From Tetramitus jugosus (lineage: Eukaryota; Heterolobosea; Eutetramitea; Acrasida; Vahlkampfiidae): 64,000 nt of DNA. The stretch spans positions 1 through 64,000 of the forward strand of contig OW569382.1 of NCBI GenBank assembly GCA_937625935.1. Reading direction: 5' to 3'. The position numbers and the translations under genes are program-made. Below, one piece after another: positions 17,334 to 27,327 of this stretch. The notes under the pieces were generated by a model. The model worked only from the letters and a program-made list of their open reading frames with translations, was not told the origin of the DNA and ran no database searches. Each line of letters opens with the position of its first letter. Within the stretch, counting starts at the first letter, position 1.

Positions 17334-18620
17334 ATGTTGATCCACAGAGAGTCATTGTTTGACAAGCTTTATACCAATTCCGTGGTTCCACACGATTGGT
17401 CAATCATCGTCAAGAAGCCCATGAGCAGAGAAACAAGAACCTTTTTTGTACATCAAATCGTTCTGGCAGTCTCTAGTGCCATGTTCTCCACAATTTTCCA
17501 GAACAAGGCATTTTCTGTGGAGCACAGCGAGAGAAGCACGACACTTGAATTGGAAGAGTATGAATGGCAAGTGTTCGAAAAAATTTTCATCAAGTTCATG
17601 TACTACTCGGATTTCACTATTGAAGATGGAAAGGAACTTGCTTGTACTCTAGTCATGAGTCGATATTGTCAAATGAGTGAACTGGAGAACTATTGTGTGG
17701 ACTGCAAGGATCATTTTAAGGAAGAAGACGAATTCAGTTACTACATGACACTCTTCGACCATCCTACTCTTTGTATGGATGAAGAGACGAGAAACAGAAC
17801 AATTGACTACGTGTTACAAAACTTTTCCACTCTTCATCAATCAACCGATATGTATTCCTTCCCTAGTGACCTCGTTGTTGATCTCATGTACTCTAATCAA
17901 TTGATTGTCAAGAACGAGGATGAAGTATTCCACTTTATAAACAAGTACATACAAGAGAAAAAGTTGAATGATGAGACGGTGGAGAAACTGTGGGGAGCAG
18001 TGAGAGTCAATTGTTTGAGCCCACAGATTCTTGAAAAACTTTCATCTATTCAGACTGTGAGTGACAACCTTGTGAGAAAGATGTTCAACGATATTGTAAG
18101 ATACAAAACTCTACTGATGACCCCAGGAATAAAAAGTGAAGAAGATCGAATGATATGCGCAAGAAGCTTGGAGTGGACATTCAATCCTGATCGCAAGCAC
18201 CAGGGAATTATCTTGTCCAACAACAATCGAACAGTAGGAATGAGCCTCCCCAATCAGCATGCTTCGGTGATTGGAACTCGAGCTTTCACCACAGGTGTCC
18301 ATGAATGGAATGTTACAATTCAAGGAACCAATAGTCACTGGGTTGGTATCGGAGTTTGCGAAGAAAAGCATCTTTCACTCATGAATGATTTCTCTCACTT
18401 CTGGGGATGCAGTAGTGCCACACAACATTACAAAACATCAGGACCTCTAGCAAGATTTCTTGTTGGAGATATAATCAATGTCAGGTTAGATTGCGACCGA
18501 GGTGTCCTAAATGTTTCGGGGCGAGGAACAAATATATGTGCTTCTGGTCTACAAAAACTCGTTCTGTACCCCATCATCAACCTAACAAACTCTGCTAACC
18601 AGGTAACGATTTCTTGTTGA
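17334..18620 (+). CDS. BTB-BACK-SPRY protein
   Basis: A 428-residue protein. Residues ~15-115 form a BTB/POZ domain (FFVHQIVLAVSSAMFSTIF, then a strand-helix around YEWQVFEKIFIKFMYYSDF). A BACK-type helical segment follows (about 150-255) and then a SPRY-like region (about 300-428; GVHEWNVTIQGTNSHWVGIG is the typical SPRY core). BTB-BACK proteins usually serve as CUL3 substrate adaptors; the SPRY part would bind the target. ATG 17334 (after AACCAAA) is preferred over an earlier in-frame ATG at 17190, because the extra 48 residues match nothing in the family. Confidence 0.8.
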   Translation: MLIHRESLFDKLYTNSVVPHDWSIIVKKPMSRETRTFFVHQIVLAVSSAMFSTIFQNKAFSVEHSERSTTLELEEYEWQVFEKIFIKFMYYSDFTIEDGKELACTLVMSRYCQMSELENYCVDCKDHFKEEDEFSYYMTLFDHPTLCMDEETRNRTIDYVLQNFSTLHQSTDMYSFPSDLVVDLMYSNQLIVKNEDEVFHFINKYIQEKKLNDETVEKLWGAVRVNCLSPQILEKLSSIQTVSDNLVRKMFNDIVRYKTLLMTPGIKSEEDRMICARSLEWTFNPDRKHQGIILSNNNRTVGMSLPNQHASVIGTRAFTTGVHEWNVTIQGTNSHWVGIGVCEEKHLSLMNDFSHFWGCSSATQHYKTSGPLARFLVGDIINVRLDCDRGVLNVSGRGTNICASGLQKLVLYPIINLTNSANQVTISC

Positions 18621-18774
18621 CAAATACACGAAAAGTTTTGAATAAAACAACAGAACTTCTTCGACCAAAGAATAGCAAGCTTCACACCCAGGAACTTAGT
18701 ACATTGCTTCTTGAATCTTGCACGAAACTCCAGTCTTCGCTTCATTTCAATTCGTTCAGAACGAAAAACTAAAT

Positions 18775-20739
18775 TTATTCTTCACTCGGAAGTTGATGCC
18801 TACTCAGTTTCGCTATTTTGCTCACAGAGTGCACATACTCAGTATTCACCAACTTGTCACGCAGTTTCTTCATGGAGAGAGAACTAGTAGTTATATCTTC
18901 ATATACTTGTCGTGCAACTTTGTGCTTGGCCTGTGTATAACTCTCAGAAAACGCACGATCAATCAAATGATCGTTCACATAAAGTCCAACACAGATCAAT
19001 TTGTACTTGTCCGGATATTCAATCAATGCGTGCATTTGTTCATCCTTGTCATCTTCTGAAGTCAATCCAGCAATGACATTTGCCTTGTACACACTTCTAT
19101 CCATCTCTCTCTGCATATCCACCTCGCGCAGCAACTTTTCCCTTCGCTTGCTGTAAAGAGCTTCAGACATTTGTAATTCGGAACGTACATCAATATATCT
19201 GTATTCTGGCTCATACTTTGTCTGTTGCAACAAAAACTTCTTTAAAATATTTGGATAATGAGTAAAATCCTTTGATTCACTGCTCTCCTGCACATTGTTG
19301 ATCGCCAACGGCACAATCTTTGAGTTAAATAACTGCCACGTCTTATCCATACCGTGGTGCATATAATAGACACCCAATAGTGATCTTAGCACATTGGAAT
19401 GAGCCGCTATTTCCAGTTGTTCTGCACTCTTTTCCTCTGAAATACCATGGAAATGATCTGGATCGTACACTTGTGCAAATGGAACAAAACGAACAAACAC
19501 ATCCATTCCTAAATCCTTCAAAATTTGCTTCAGAGTTGCGAGATTTCTCAATGGTTTTTCAATCGACAATATTTCTTGTTTCGTGAGTGGAATATGAGGC
19601 AAATCTGTAAGAGCAGGCAACACTTGATTCTCCTTGACTTCGACAAGAGAAGTCACGTTTGCTTCCAAGAGTAAATTAGTAACGTTTCCATCTTGTTGCG
19701 GTAATCTCGTTTCCGCCACAGAAAATCTCATTACATAATCTCTCACCAAACTGTCCAACAATGAAGTTCCAAAAGTTTTCAACTCCTACATACAACAATT
19801 TTTTCAAATAATGAACACCAATGAACAAATTGTCAACATCACCAAATACTAACAAAAAAGAAGAAGCAGCAAATATGACTTCACACACGTACAATATTAG
19901 AGAAATGCTTGATGGCATTTGGTGAAATATCTCTTACTGCATTCACCAAGAAACTAGGATCAATCAGCGCTTGAACAAATCTCTGTAGTTCATTGGATTG
20001 CCCAGCACCATTCTCTAAAAATCCATTCTTTTCCAACGTGCTCTGAAAATTGCTCAAAAAGCTTTCATCTGTGATTAAGCTCTGCTTGGAAAACATGTAC
20101 AAGTATCGATCAATAAAAAGCTTCTCTTTGATCACGTCTTTTCCTTGTTGTTCAGCTATTTGTTGTAGGTTGCTACTCTCTGTACCAAATTTTCGAAGCG
20201 CCTTCAACACATCACCCATAACTATACACAATCAACAAAAAACAAACAAAAAAATTTTGTTCGCTTAACAACCCAAAAAAACAACAACAATAAGAAGAAG
20301 AAGAAGACAACAATCACTTACTCTCCGTATGAATGACTCGTTTCGCAGTTGCCAAATTATCAAACTCGACAATCAATTTTTGAATACGTGTTCTATCCGT
20401 TTCTTGCAACTGCTGTAAAAACTCTTGCTTCTTTGGTGTGTCATCCACACGTGGATCATACTGTAAATGAATGATATTTTTAGTTTTTGGTGATGGTTTA
20501 CGAAGTTTGTTGTTGCTATTGTAGATGGACTTCTTTTTGGCATAGTAGTGAGAAGCAGTCGTGTGATAGGAAGCGAGAGAACAAATGACACATGATGATG
20601 ATTGAGAATGATGATGATGATGAGTGGAACATGATGTTGATGATGATGATGTTTGGTTGTGAACGAGTGAAAAGAGAGAGGTGAGTCCTCTGGTTATTGT
20701 TGTTGTTGTTGTTGGTATTCGACTCTTGGTGACTAGCAT
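18775..20739 (-). CDS. mL44-like mitochondrial ribosomal protein (RNase III fold), two introns
   Basis: Exons 20739-20322, 20221-19893 and 19785-18775 join in frame through introns of 100 bases (20321-20222, GTAAGT...TATAG) and 107 bases (19892-19786, GTACGT...TGTAG) to give 585 residues. The N-terminus is rich in Ser/Thr/His/Arg, as in a mitochondrial presequence. The middle follows the RNase III pattern: VQALIDPSF, then GTSLLDSLVRDYVM in place of FLGDAVL, then VLRSLLGVYYMHHGM in place of EALIGAIY. A dsRNA-binding-like segment (LICVGLYVNDHLIDRAFSES...AKHKVARQVYEDI) ends the protein. The catalytic acids of true RNase III are replaced, as in mL44, so it is probably structural in the large mitoribosomal subunit. 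A diverged dicer-like enzyme is less likely. Confidence 0.6.
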
Positions 20740-20960
20740 TTTTCTTGTCGTCAAATATGAAAATCAAAGTTTGTGTTTTGTTGAATGTTTGAGTGAAAAA
20801 TTGAAGTTTTTGTTTGGCGGTAAAATTCGCGAATTTTCATAATTCTGCGACTTTCACTCACGAAATTGAGAGTGCCATTGTAAGATGCTTCTCTCTCCAG
20901 TCACAAGAGCAACAACAACATCCATTCTCAAACAACAACAACAACAACAATAATAAAAAA

Positions 20961-22040
20961 ATGAACAAGGATCAAATATCCACCAAACTACGAGAGTTGG
21001 TGATTGAAAACATGAAAACATCATCATCACCATCATCCTCACCACAAGTTGATGTCGAACAACAACAACAACAACAACAAATCATTACCAAATCAAGAGA
21101 TCCAAGCTCATTGGCCGTCATTGCCATCTCTGTTCTCACTCAAGTCATTGAACAATCAAAATCAACAACCATGATGGAACTCAACAATGAGTTGAAATCT
21201 GCAGTCGAATGCATCAAGCACACTGCTCTTCATGATTTGACAGATATTGAAGAACTTCGAACATCTACCATCTCTCTCTACAGTGCCTGTGAATTGTTTA
21301 TGAGATTTGTGACTAGACAATTTGTAGAGAGCAATGATTTCAATGCTTGTAAACAAAAGCTTTCAGAGAGAGGAACATATATTGCTGAATTGTCATCTCA
21401 GAGCAAGAAAAAAGTCGTTACACTGTTTACACCATTCTTTAGAGACAATATGACTGTGATGGTTGTGGGTCACAGTAAAGTGGTCATGTCTGTTTTGCTT
21501 CATGCGGCTCAAAACGTTCGTTTCAGTGTCATTATCCCTGAGAGCAGACCTGATGCTGAAGGTTACAAATCAGCCAATGAACTACAAAAGGCAGGTGTTC
21601 CAGTCACATTGATTGTGGACTCTGCTGTTGCACATGTGATGAATTCGGTTGATTTTGTCTTGTCTGGTGCGGAAGGTGTGGTTGAGAGCGGTGGTGTCAT
21701 CAACAAGATTGGAACATATCAAATTGCTATTTTGGCCAAGGTTCACAAGAAGCCATTCTACGTTGCTGCGGAGAGTTTCAAGTTTGTGAGATCCTATCCA
21801 CTGAATCAATCTGATATTGCTAGCTTCGAGTACATTAACCCACCAGCATACACGCGCATACCAGAAGAACAGAGCTCTTCCAACGATTCTGTCATACTGA
21901 AGGAATTGGACTCTGGAATCACAATCAGAAATCCAACAAGCGACTTCACTCCACCGAGCTACATTACGCTTCTGTTTACGGATTTGGGAATTCTGACGCC
22001 GTCAGGTGTGAGCGATGAACTGATCAAGCTATACACATAA
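20961..22040 (+). CDS. Translation initiation factor eIF2B subunit alpha
   Basis: A 359-residue protein, slightly longer than the usual ~305 because of Ser/Pro and Gln-rich insertions near residues 20-45. The segment from SERGTYIAELSSQSKKKV to SVIIPESRPDAEGY and the Asp-containing FVLSGAEGVVESGGVINKIGTYQIA matches the Rossmann-like domain of the eIF2B alpha/beta/delta family, and the length and simple layout fit alpha. eIF2B is the cytosolic GDP/GTP exchange factor for eIF2; the alpha subunit bridges the decamer and senses phosphorylated eIF2. The longer open frame starts at TTG, so ATG 20961 is used, directly after an (AAC)n tract that is 5' UTR. It diverges from the mL44-like gene with 221 bases between starts. 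Confidence 0.9.
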   Translation: MNKDQISTKLRELVIENMKTSSSPSSSPQVDVEQQQQQQQIITKSRDPSSLAVIAISVLTQVIEQSKSTTMMELNNELKSAVECIKHTALHDLTDIEELRTSTISLYSACELFMRFVTRQFVESNDFNACKQKLSERGTYIAELSSQSKKKVVTLFTPFFRDNMTVMVVGHSKVVMSVLLHAAQNVRFSVIIPESRPDAEGYKSANELQKAGVPVTLIVDSAVAHVMNSVDFVLSGAEGVVESGGVINKIGTYQIAILAKVHKKPFYVAAESFKFVRSYPLNQSDIASFEYINPPAYTRIPEEQSSSNDSVILKELDSGITIRNPTSDFTPPSYITLLFTDLGILTPSGVSDELIKLYT

Positions 22041-22154
22041 GTCAACTTTGCTGTTTGCATGCATCGTCGAACACACATAAAGACATTTTCAGTTCAAGAG
22101 ATGACTCGGAAAATTTTATGATACAGTTATATGGTATTTACTTAGGACCATGGC

Positions 22155-22746
22155 TTAGAACAAGTTAGTTTTCTTCATGATTCTAAAGAACTCCTCTTCA
22201 GTAATCTCACCACTCTTGCTCTTGGATGCCTCTTCAATCATTTCTCGCAATTCATCATCAGTCATGTTCTCACCAAGCTCCTTAGCAACTCTCTTCAAAT
22301 TGGCAAAAGTAATTGTACCAGTGTCATCATCATCAAACAATCTGAAAGCTTTCATAATTTCAGCTCTAGAGTCCTTCTCACTCATTTTGGCTGTCATCAA
22401 GTTCAAAAAATCTGCAAAGTCAATCTTTCCACTTCCTTCCTTGTCAATCTCTGAGATCATCTTCTTGATTTCGTCCTTTTTTGGCTCAAATCCCAGAGCT
22501 CTCATGGCAACTTTCAATTCCTTGGCATCAATCTTGCCAGAGCCATCAGTGTCAAACAAATCGAAAGCTTCTCTAATTTCTTGTCTTTGTTCGTCAGTTA
22601 GCTCTATTTGCACCTTGTTTCCTCTGGCATTGGATCCTATCTTCTTGTATGATTTCTGTGAACAAGATCAGAAAAATTCAAAAAAATTAGCATGTTAAAT
22701 TTCGGATCGTCAACAATTGGTGACGTGAAATTTGGTGCCATACCAT
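22155..22746 (-). CDS. Centrin (start codon alone in exon 1)
   Basis: Exon 2 (22655-22155) encodes four EF-hands but has no usable ATG of its own at the 5' end. Upstream, ATG at 22746-22744 is followed directly by GTATGG, and TTCACAG precedes exon 2; removing the 88-base intron (22743-22656) gives a 167-residue protein beginning [10 protein letters not shown], the normal centrin length. Centrins are calcium-binding proteins of basal bodies and spindle poles. EF1 ([12 protein letters not shown]), EF2 ([12 protein letters not shown]) and EF3 ([12 protein letters not shown]) look competent. EF4 is [12 protein letters not shown], lacking Asp at positions 1, 3 and 5. The C-terminal MKKTNLF resembles the usual phosphorylatable tail. 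The gene diverges from RCL1 with 241 bases between starts. Confidence 0.85.
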
Positions 22747-22987
22747 TTTTGTTGTATTGTTCGCTCTGTGATTTTTTATTTTGAGCCTTGCGTTCTTCGA
22801 CTAAAATTCGTAACTCAAACACAAAGTATTTGAGCGCCAAAAAACTTACAATCCGCCGCCATCATTTCACCGAAAATTTCGAGCGTGCACAAACTGATTG
22901 AAACTTCCATTTTTTCACACCAAACCAGACAAACAAAGAAAGAAAACTCTCGCCAACAACAACACACAGTCGCAACAAAAGCATCCA

Positions 22988-24199
22988 ATGGCACAAGTTA
23001 TCCAATTCACCGGTGCACAAAACTTTCGACAACGCATCATTTGCTCCGTTCTGAGCAACCGTCCCATCATTATCACTCAAATTCGATCTCCACCACCATC
23101 CTCATCATCGAACTATCATTATCAACAACGCCAAAACAACAACAACTATAACAACAACAACAACAAGAATAATAAGCAAAAAACTGGATTATTACCTCAT
23201 GAAATCAATTTACTCCGACTCATTGATCGAATCACAAAGGGAACAGCTGTACAAGTGAGTTCCGATGGTACTACACTTTCATTCAAACCTGGTACGATAA
23301 CGAATATGAATGGTCAGCCTATTACCCATCAATGCACCACTGTAGGTGACAGAGGTTTTGGTTATTGGTTAGAGTGCTTGTTGTGCATTGCTCCTTTTGG
23401 TAAAAAAGCTCTTGATATTACGTTGACAGATGGTTTAACAAACTCACAAAAGGATATTTCGGTGGATTGCGTGAGAAACACGACACTCTTCTTGTTGAAT
23501 CAATATTTTTTAAAGAATGGCGATGGCGGCAATGCGACGCTTCAAATTCTCAAGCGTGGTGCGTATCCTGAGGGCGGCGGACAAATTAGACTAAAAATAC
23601 CAATCGTAAAGAACCAAATTCCTCCGATTCAACTACTGAACGAGGGAATGATTAAGCGGGTGAGAGGCATTGCGTATGCGACTCGTGTCGCTCCAGCATT
23701 GGCCAACAGAATGGTCGAGAGTGCAAAGGGATTCATGCACAATTTTATTCCTGATGTCTGGGTGTACACGGATCACTACACGGGAGCTGCATCAGGAAAT
23801 AGCTCTGGTTATGCACTGTATTTGCAAGCAGAGAGTGATACGGGTGTTCGTTTGTCTGTTGAATACACACCTGAACCCACTAATCAAGAGCTAAAAACAC
23901 TCAATGTGCCAGAAGACATTGGAGAACATGCTTCCAAGTTGTTGTGTGAAGAGATTAAGGTTGGTGGCTGTGTTGATCGTATGAACCAGTGGATTGTCTT
24001 GCTGTTTATGGCGTTGAGCTCTCAGGATGTGAGCAAAGTTCGATTGGGAAAGTTGACACCGTACAGTATGGAATGGCTGCGAACGATACGCGAGTTTTTT
24101 GGTGTCGTTTTCAAGATTACACCAGACTATGAGACGAGAACACTGGTGTTGAGTTGTGTCGGAACAGGTTATCGTAATATGGCCAGAAGAAGCAACTAA
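22988..24199 (+). CDS. RCL1: RNA 3'-terminal phosphate cyclase-like protein (RCL1)
   Basis: A 403-residue protein; family members are about 370. It opens with FTGAQNFRQRIICSVLSNRPI, the RtcA/Rcl1 start. An Asn/Gln-rich insertion lies near residues 40-65. Then come the family segments GLLPHEINLLRLIDRI, TVGDRGFGYWLECLL, RGAYPEGGGQIRL and VRGIAYATRVAPALANRMV. The RtcA cyclase signature with its active-site His is not apparent, as in Rcl1 proteins, which act with Bms1 in the nucleolus during 18S rRNA processing at site A2. ATG 22988 is the first in frame; the upstream extension begins at TTG. Confidence 0.9.
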   Translation: MAQVIQFTGAQNFRQRIICSVLSNRPIIITQIRSPPPSSSSNYHYQQRQNNNNYNNNNNKNNKQKTGLLPHEINLLRLIDRITKGTAVQVSSDGTTLSFKPGTITNMNGQPITHQCTTVGDRGFGYWLECLLCIAPFGKKALDITLTDGLTNSQKDISVDCVRNTTLFLLNQYFLKNGDGGNATLQILKRGAYPEGGGQIRLKIPIVKNQIPPIQLLNEGMIKRVRGIAYATRVAPALANRMVESAKGFMHNFIPDVWVYTDHYTGAASGNSSGYALYLQAESDTGVRLSVEYTPEPTNQELKTLNVPEDIGEHASKLLCEEIKVGGCVDRMNQWIVLLFMALSSQDVSKVRLGKLTPYSMEWLRTIREFFGVVFKITPDYETRTLVLSCVGTGYRNMARRSN

Positions 24200-24277
24200 G
24201 TAAATGCAAACCACCAAATTTTCAAGTTGTTCTTTTGTTGTTATTATTTTTTACAATTTTATATTACTTAATATGCT

Positions 24278-25094
24278 CTAGTGATATGCGTGGAGGGAGG
24301 ATGTTTGAGATGGATCACCGAATGGACAACGAGAGGTATCTCCCTCTTCGTCCAATGGTTGCAGATGTTGTGTTCTCTGAATACATTGATTGAGCTGCTG
24401 TCTCTTGAGATCCAAATCTTGTTGTGCCTGTTTCAACAACTCTGTATCGCCATCCGCGCTGGCCAACTTTCGTTCCCATTCGATGGTAGCCATGTCTTTT
24501 TCAACCTTCCGTCGCTTGGCGGCTCCTCTTGCGTACTTTGTCCACATTGCTCTGTCGAATGCTTTTAAGAGAGCATATTCGTCAGTGTGATTGATACGGA
24601 ACATGGGATCGATGTTCTCTAATCCAATGACGAATTGATCAATATCTTCGTGACTCGAAAATTTCACCTTCTTTTCCATCTTGAACTTGGCAGCAAAGGC
24701 TTCGTTTGTTGGATAAAAGGATAGTCCACAGGATCCCTTGGTTTTCAGCTTGTTCATAAATATTCCAATAGGTGATTGTCGATGTATACTCGTTTGTATT
24801 CCAAGGTGATCCAATATCGAATCCACAAAGTCCTGACAATTCATCGTAGTGACACAATCACCCCCTGCGGATACATAGTCAATATGACCATTAATATGAA
24901 TAATGTACTTTGCGATCCGTTCCAGAACTTCGACAATTGCACCCGAGGAATGAACTGTAGCGATATCAGCACTCAGAATGGTATTATCTGATCCTAATTG
25001 ACAATTCCTAGGAATGCACAACCCAGAGTTATTGAACTCTATAATAAAAGGGCCCACAAGGAGCGCACTATGAAACTACACGAGATTTGTTCAT
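24278..25094 (-). CDS. Papain-like fold protein (NlpC/P60-LRAT style), 5' end disturbed
   Basis: The intact frame covers 25057-24278, with in-frame codons FHSALLVGPFIIEFNNSG at its start, then NCQDFVDSILDHLGI about 75 residues later. A His before a strand and a Cys in NCxxFV is the arrangement of LRAT/NlpC-type papain-like hydrolases, so these are the likely catalytic residues. The last ~100 residues are charged and coiled-coil-like. No ATG opens this frame. An ATG at 25094-25092 lies 19 bases before the conserved Phe-His and is out of frame by one base, so a one-base insertion (true or an assembly error) or an unseen upstream exon is needed. The stop of the next gene (25150) leaves little room for another exon. 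Confidence 0.5.
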
Positions 25095-25149
25095 TAATTG
25101 TAAGAAAAAAGTTTAGTGACTTCACTCGTGGGACAAAAACACAAAATGA

Positions 25150-26736
25150 TTAGATAATTGTGCTCATACATACAATGCCTAGTTCAGGAAAGTATTGACT
25201 GTGAGAAGCCAATGGACTAATCAACCTTCTAAGGTTCATTCTACGCCCTACAGTCAAGGTGTTTCGAACCTCTGTAATTAATAATTTAATTTTCATTGTC
25301 TTCTCTTGTTCCTTTGGATCATATTCCTCAGCAGCTCTCTGCAGCATCTCATCCGTAATCTCAAAGTCATTCTCTCTCTCTTCTTCACCCAATACTTTTT
25401 CAGGATCGGCGACATCATCCAATTCAGTGATAGCACCATTATTATTCTCAACAGCTTCTGCTTCTGGATCACTTTGTTGACTCATAAACTTTTCTTTGAG
25501 AATCTTCTTCTCAAGAGCTTTCAGAATTCTGTCATCCGAGTTGTGTCTCGCTAAGATTTGAGAGACACTCTTGTTAAAGTACTTGTTTTGAAACTCTTTT
25601 TCATTCACAAGACAAAGAACAAACTTGTCAATGATTGCTTCATCTTTCAATTGTTTGCTATAGTATGTAGAAGCAAGGATTTTGCTTTTGACCTTTTGGA
25701 ACTCATTCGTCTTTCCTGTCAATGCCAACCCTGCAGATTCAGACTGGGGTACAGTGACTTGTTGCGGCCGGAAAGACAAAATCACTGGTACCCAAGCAGA
25801 AAACACTTGATCAATGAAGCATGCTATAAACAAAAAGTATCCATAGGGCCAATATCTCTCTGCCGTGACATAGATTTTCCAGAAGAGAGACGATAGAATC
25901 GTAAAGACAACAAACACCAATATCCACTGACATCCAACAATCACCAATTCAATCTGCATGCCACGTCTATTCTGTCCACCGCCTCTACGAACAAACAGAA
26001 ACACAAACAGAATCAATTGTCCAGCCAAATAAAACATGACCTGTCCAACAATCACATAACCAATAATGGGAGAGATGGAACACGTTCGATTAAAACTAAA
26101 ATACAGTGATATATCTCCCTTGGCCACACCAATTATCAAGAAGAACATTCCATGAATCAAAAAAGCAACCAATATCGCAATCGTTGTAAACTTCCATCCG
26201 ATCCAAAACTTCCACAATGATAGTGCTCGTTTCATTCGCTTCGACACATCCAATATATCCTGCGATACTTCTACTGTCATTGTCGTCGAAGCATGATTCC
26301 TTCGACGCATCGTCATGTACAGCATTTCAATCGATTGAAGCTCATTCAACACGATTAATCTCCAACAACGGAGCAAACCAGGCAAAAAGGCAACTGGAAT
26401 CAACAATGAGAAATTAATGGCGTACAAGAAGCAGGGATATCTCCACCGACCAATCATGAACCTCGAAGCACTCATGACAACAATGTACGATTGACCAATC
26501 AATGACAGTAACAACAAGAGTGCGTTCCTAGCTTTCACAGGCTCATGATTTCTTCGTATGATTATGAGTGCACCCAACACCAATAGTTGAATGACACCAA
26601 TAGAGAAAATGATGGCCGAGGAGATGGGGACGGCCAGAGAATCCCGGTAATTGACAAACACTTTTCCGTCTGGACGTGTATCATTGTATGGGGCATTCCA
26701 TGAGCTCTTGGGAAAGGACAGAGGATCCACTGTCAT
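25150..26736 (-). CDS. Seven-transmembrane receptor-like protein
   Basis: A 528-residue protein. After a short outside N-terminus with an N-glycosylation site (NDT) it has about seven hydrophobic segments between residues 35 and 320, including VPISSAIIFSIGVIQLLVLG and FYLAGQLILFVFLF. The stretch IGRWRYPCFLYA recurs almost unchanged in the 7TM-RGS protein at 61364-63076 (IGRWRYPCILYS), so the two are paralogues. The cytosolic tail (about 330-528) is helical and acidic. Unlike the paralogue it has no clear RGS domain, although a segment near DKFVLCLVNEKEFQNKYF might be a remnant. It probably acts in plasma-membrane G-protein signalling. Confidence 0.7.
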   Translation of the reverse strand: MTVDPLSFPKSSWNAPYNDTRPDGKVFVNYRDSLAVPISSAIIFSIGVIQLLVLGALIIIRRNHEPVKARNALLLLLSLIGQSYIVVMSASRFMIGRWRYPCFLYAINFSLLIPVAFLPGLLRCWRLIVLNELQSIEMLYMTMRRRNHASTTMTVEVSQDILDVSKRMKRALSLWKFWIGWKFTTIAILVAFLIHGMFFLIIGVAKGDISLYFSFNRTCSISPIIGYVIVGQVMFYLAGQLILFVFLFVRRGGGQNRRGMQIELVIVGCQWILVFVVFTILSSLFWKIYVTAERYWPYGYFLFIACFIDQVFSAWVPVILSFRPQQVTVPQSESAGLALTGKTNEFQKVKSKILASTYYSKQLKDEAIIDKFVLCLVNEKEFQNKYFNKSVSQILARHNSDDRILKALEKKILKEKFMSQQSDPEAEAVENNNGAITELDDVADPEKVLGEEERENDFEITDEMLQRAAEEYDPKEQEKTMKIKLLITEVRNTLTVGRRMNLRRLISPLASHSQYFPELGIVCMSTII

Positions 26737-27327
26737 TTAGCAAACGTTTTATGGTCGTCTGATGTCCTTTTCGCGTTTTTGTGGTTTGACAGTGTTGTGT
26801 TCGCAGATTACAGAAGATGCCAAAAGTCAAACAAAAAATTTGTTCGAAGTAAACAATTCTGCGACATCGTCACAAGTCAAATATTTTGTTCTGATCGGAA
26901 GATTAGTCGTGCAACAACCAGGACGGAAATACCTCCCAAGTGTTGTGTGTTATCTTGTGAAACCAACTACTCGTTTCAATTGGACAGTTCATTTTGAGTG
27001 TTTATAACCAATAGAACGGCGATCCATGGCTTCATTTTGTTTGTGGTCGTCTGTTTGCCCAAAGAGAGCGCCATCCTCTTTTTAGCTACTGGGATGAGCC
27101 ATTGAGATGGCATCGTCCACACATTGAGTGTCATCTATTTTAATGACAGCATGACTCTAAGAAATCAAAGTATAAAAGACCCCTGGATAGAAGGTCAAGA
27201 ATCAGTTACTCACTGAAAATAATAACAAAACTATTAAGAACTAAGAACCATCAGGCCATATTGTTTTGAAGTGTTGATCACAATAGTAGTAGAAGAATAC
27301 GATAGAACTTAAATTTTTTAATCAAGT
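26737..27327. other. Divergent promoter region
   Basis: 591 bases between the 7TM gene (minus) and the G8 protein gene (plus). Short frames here match nothing. A TATAAAAG-like box occurs at about 27171, ~155 bases before the G8 gene ATG, and could be its core promoter. Confidence 0.4.
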
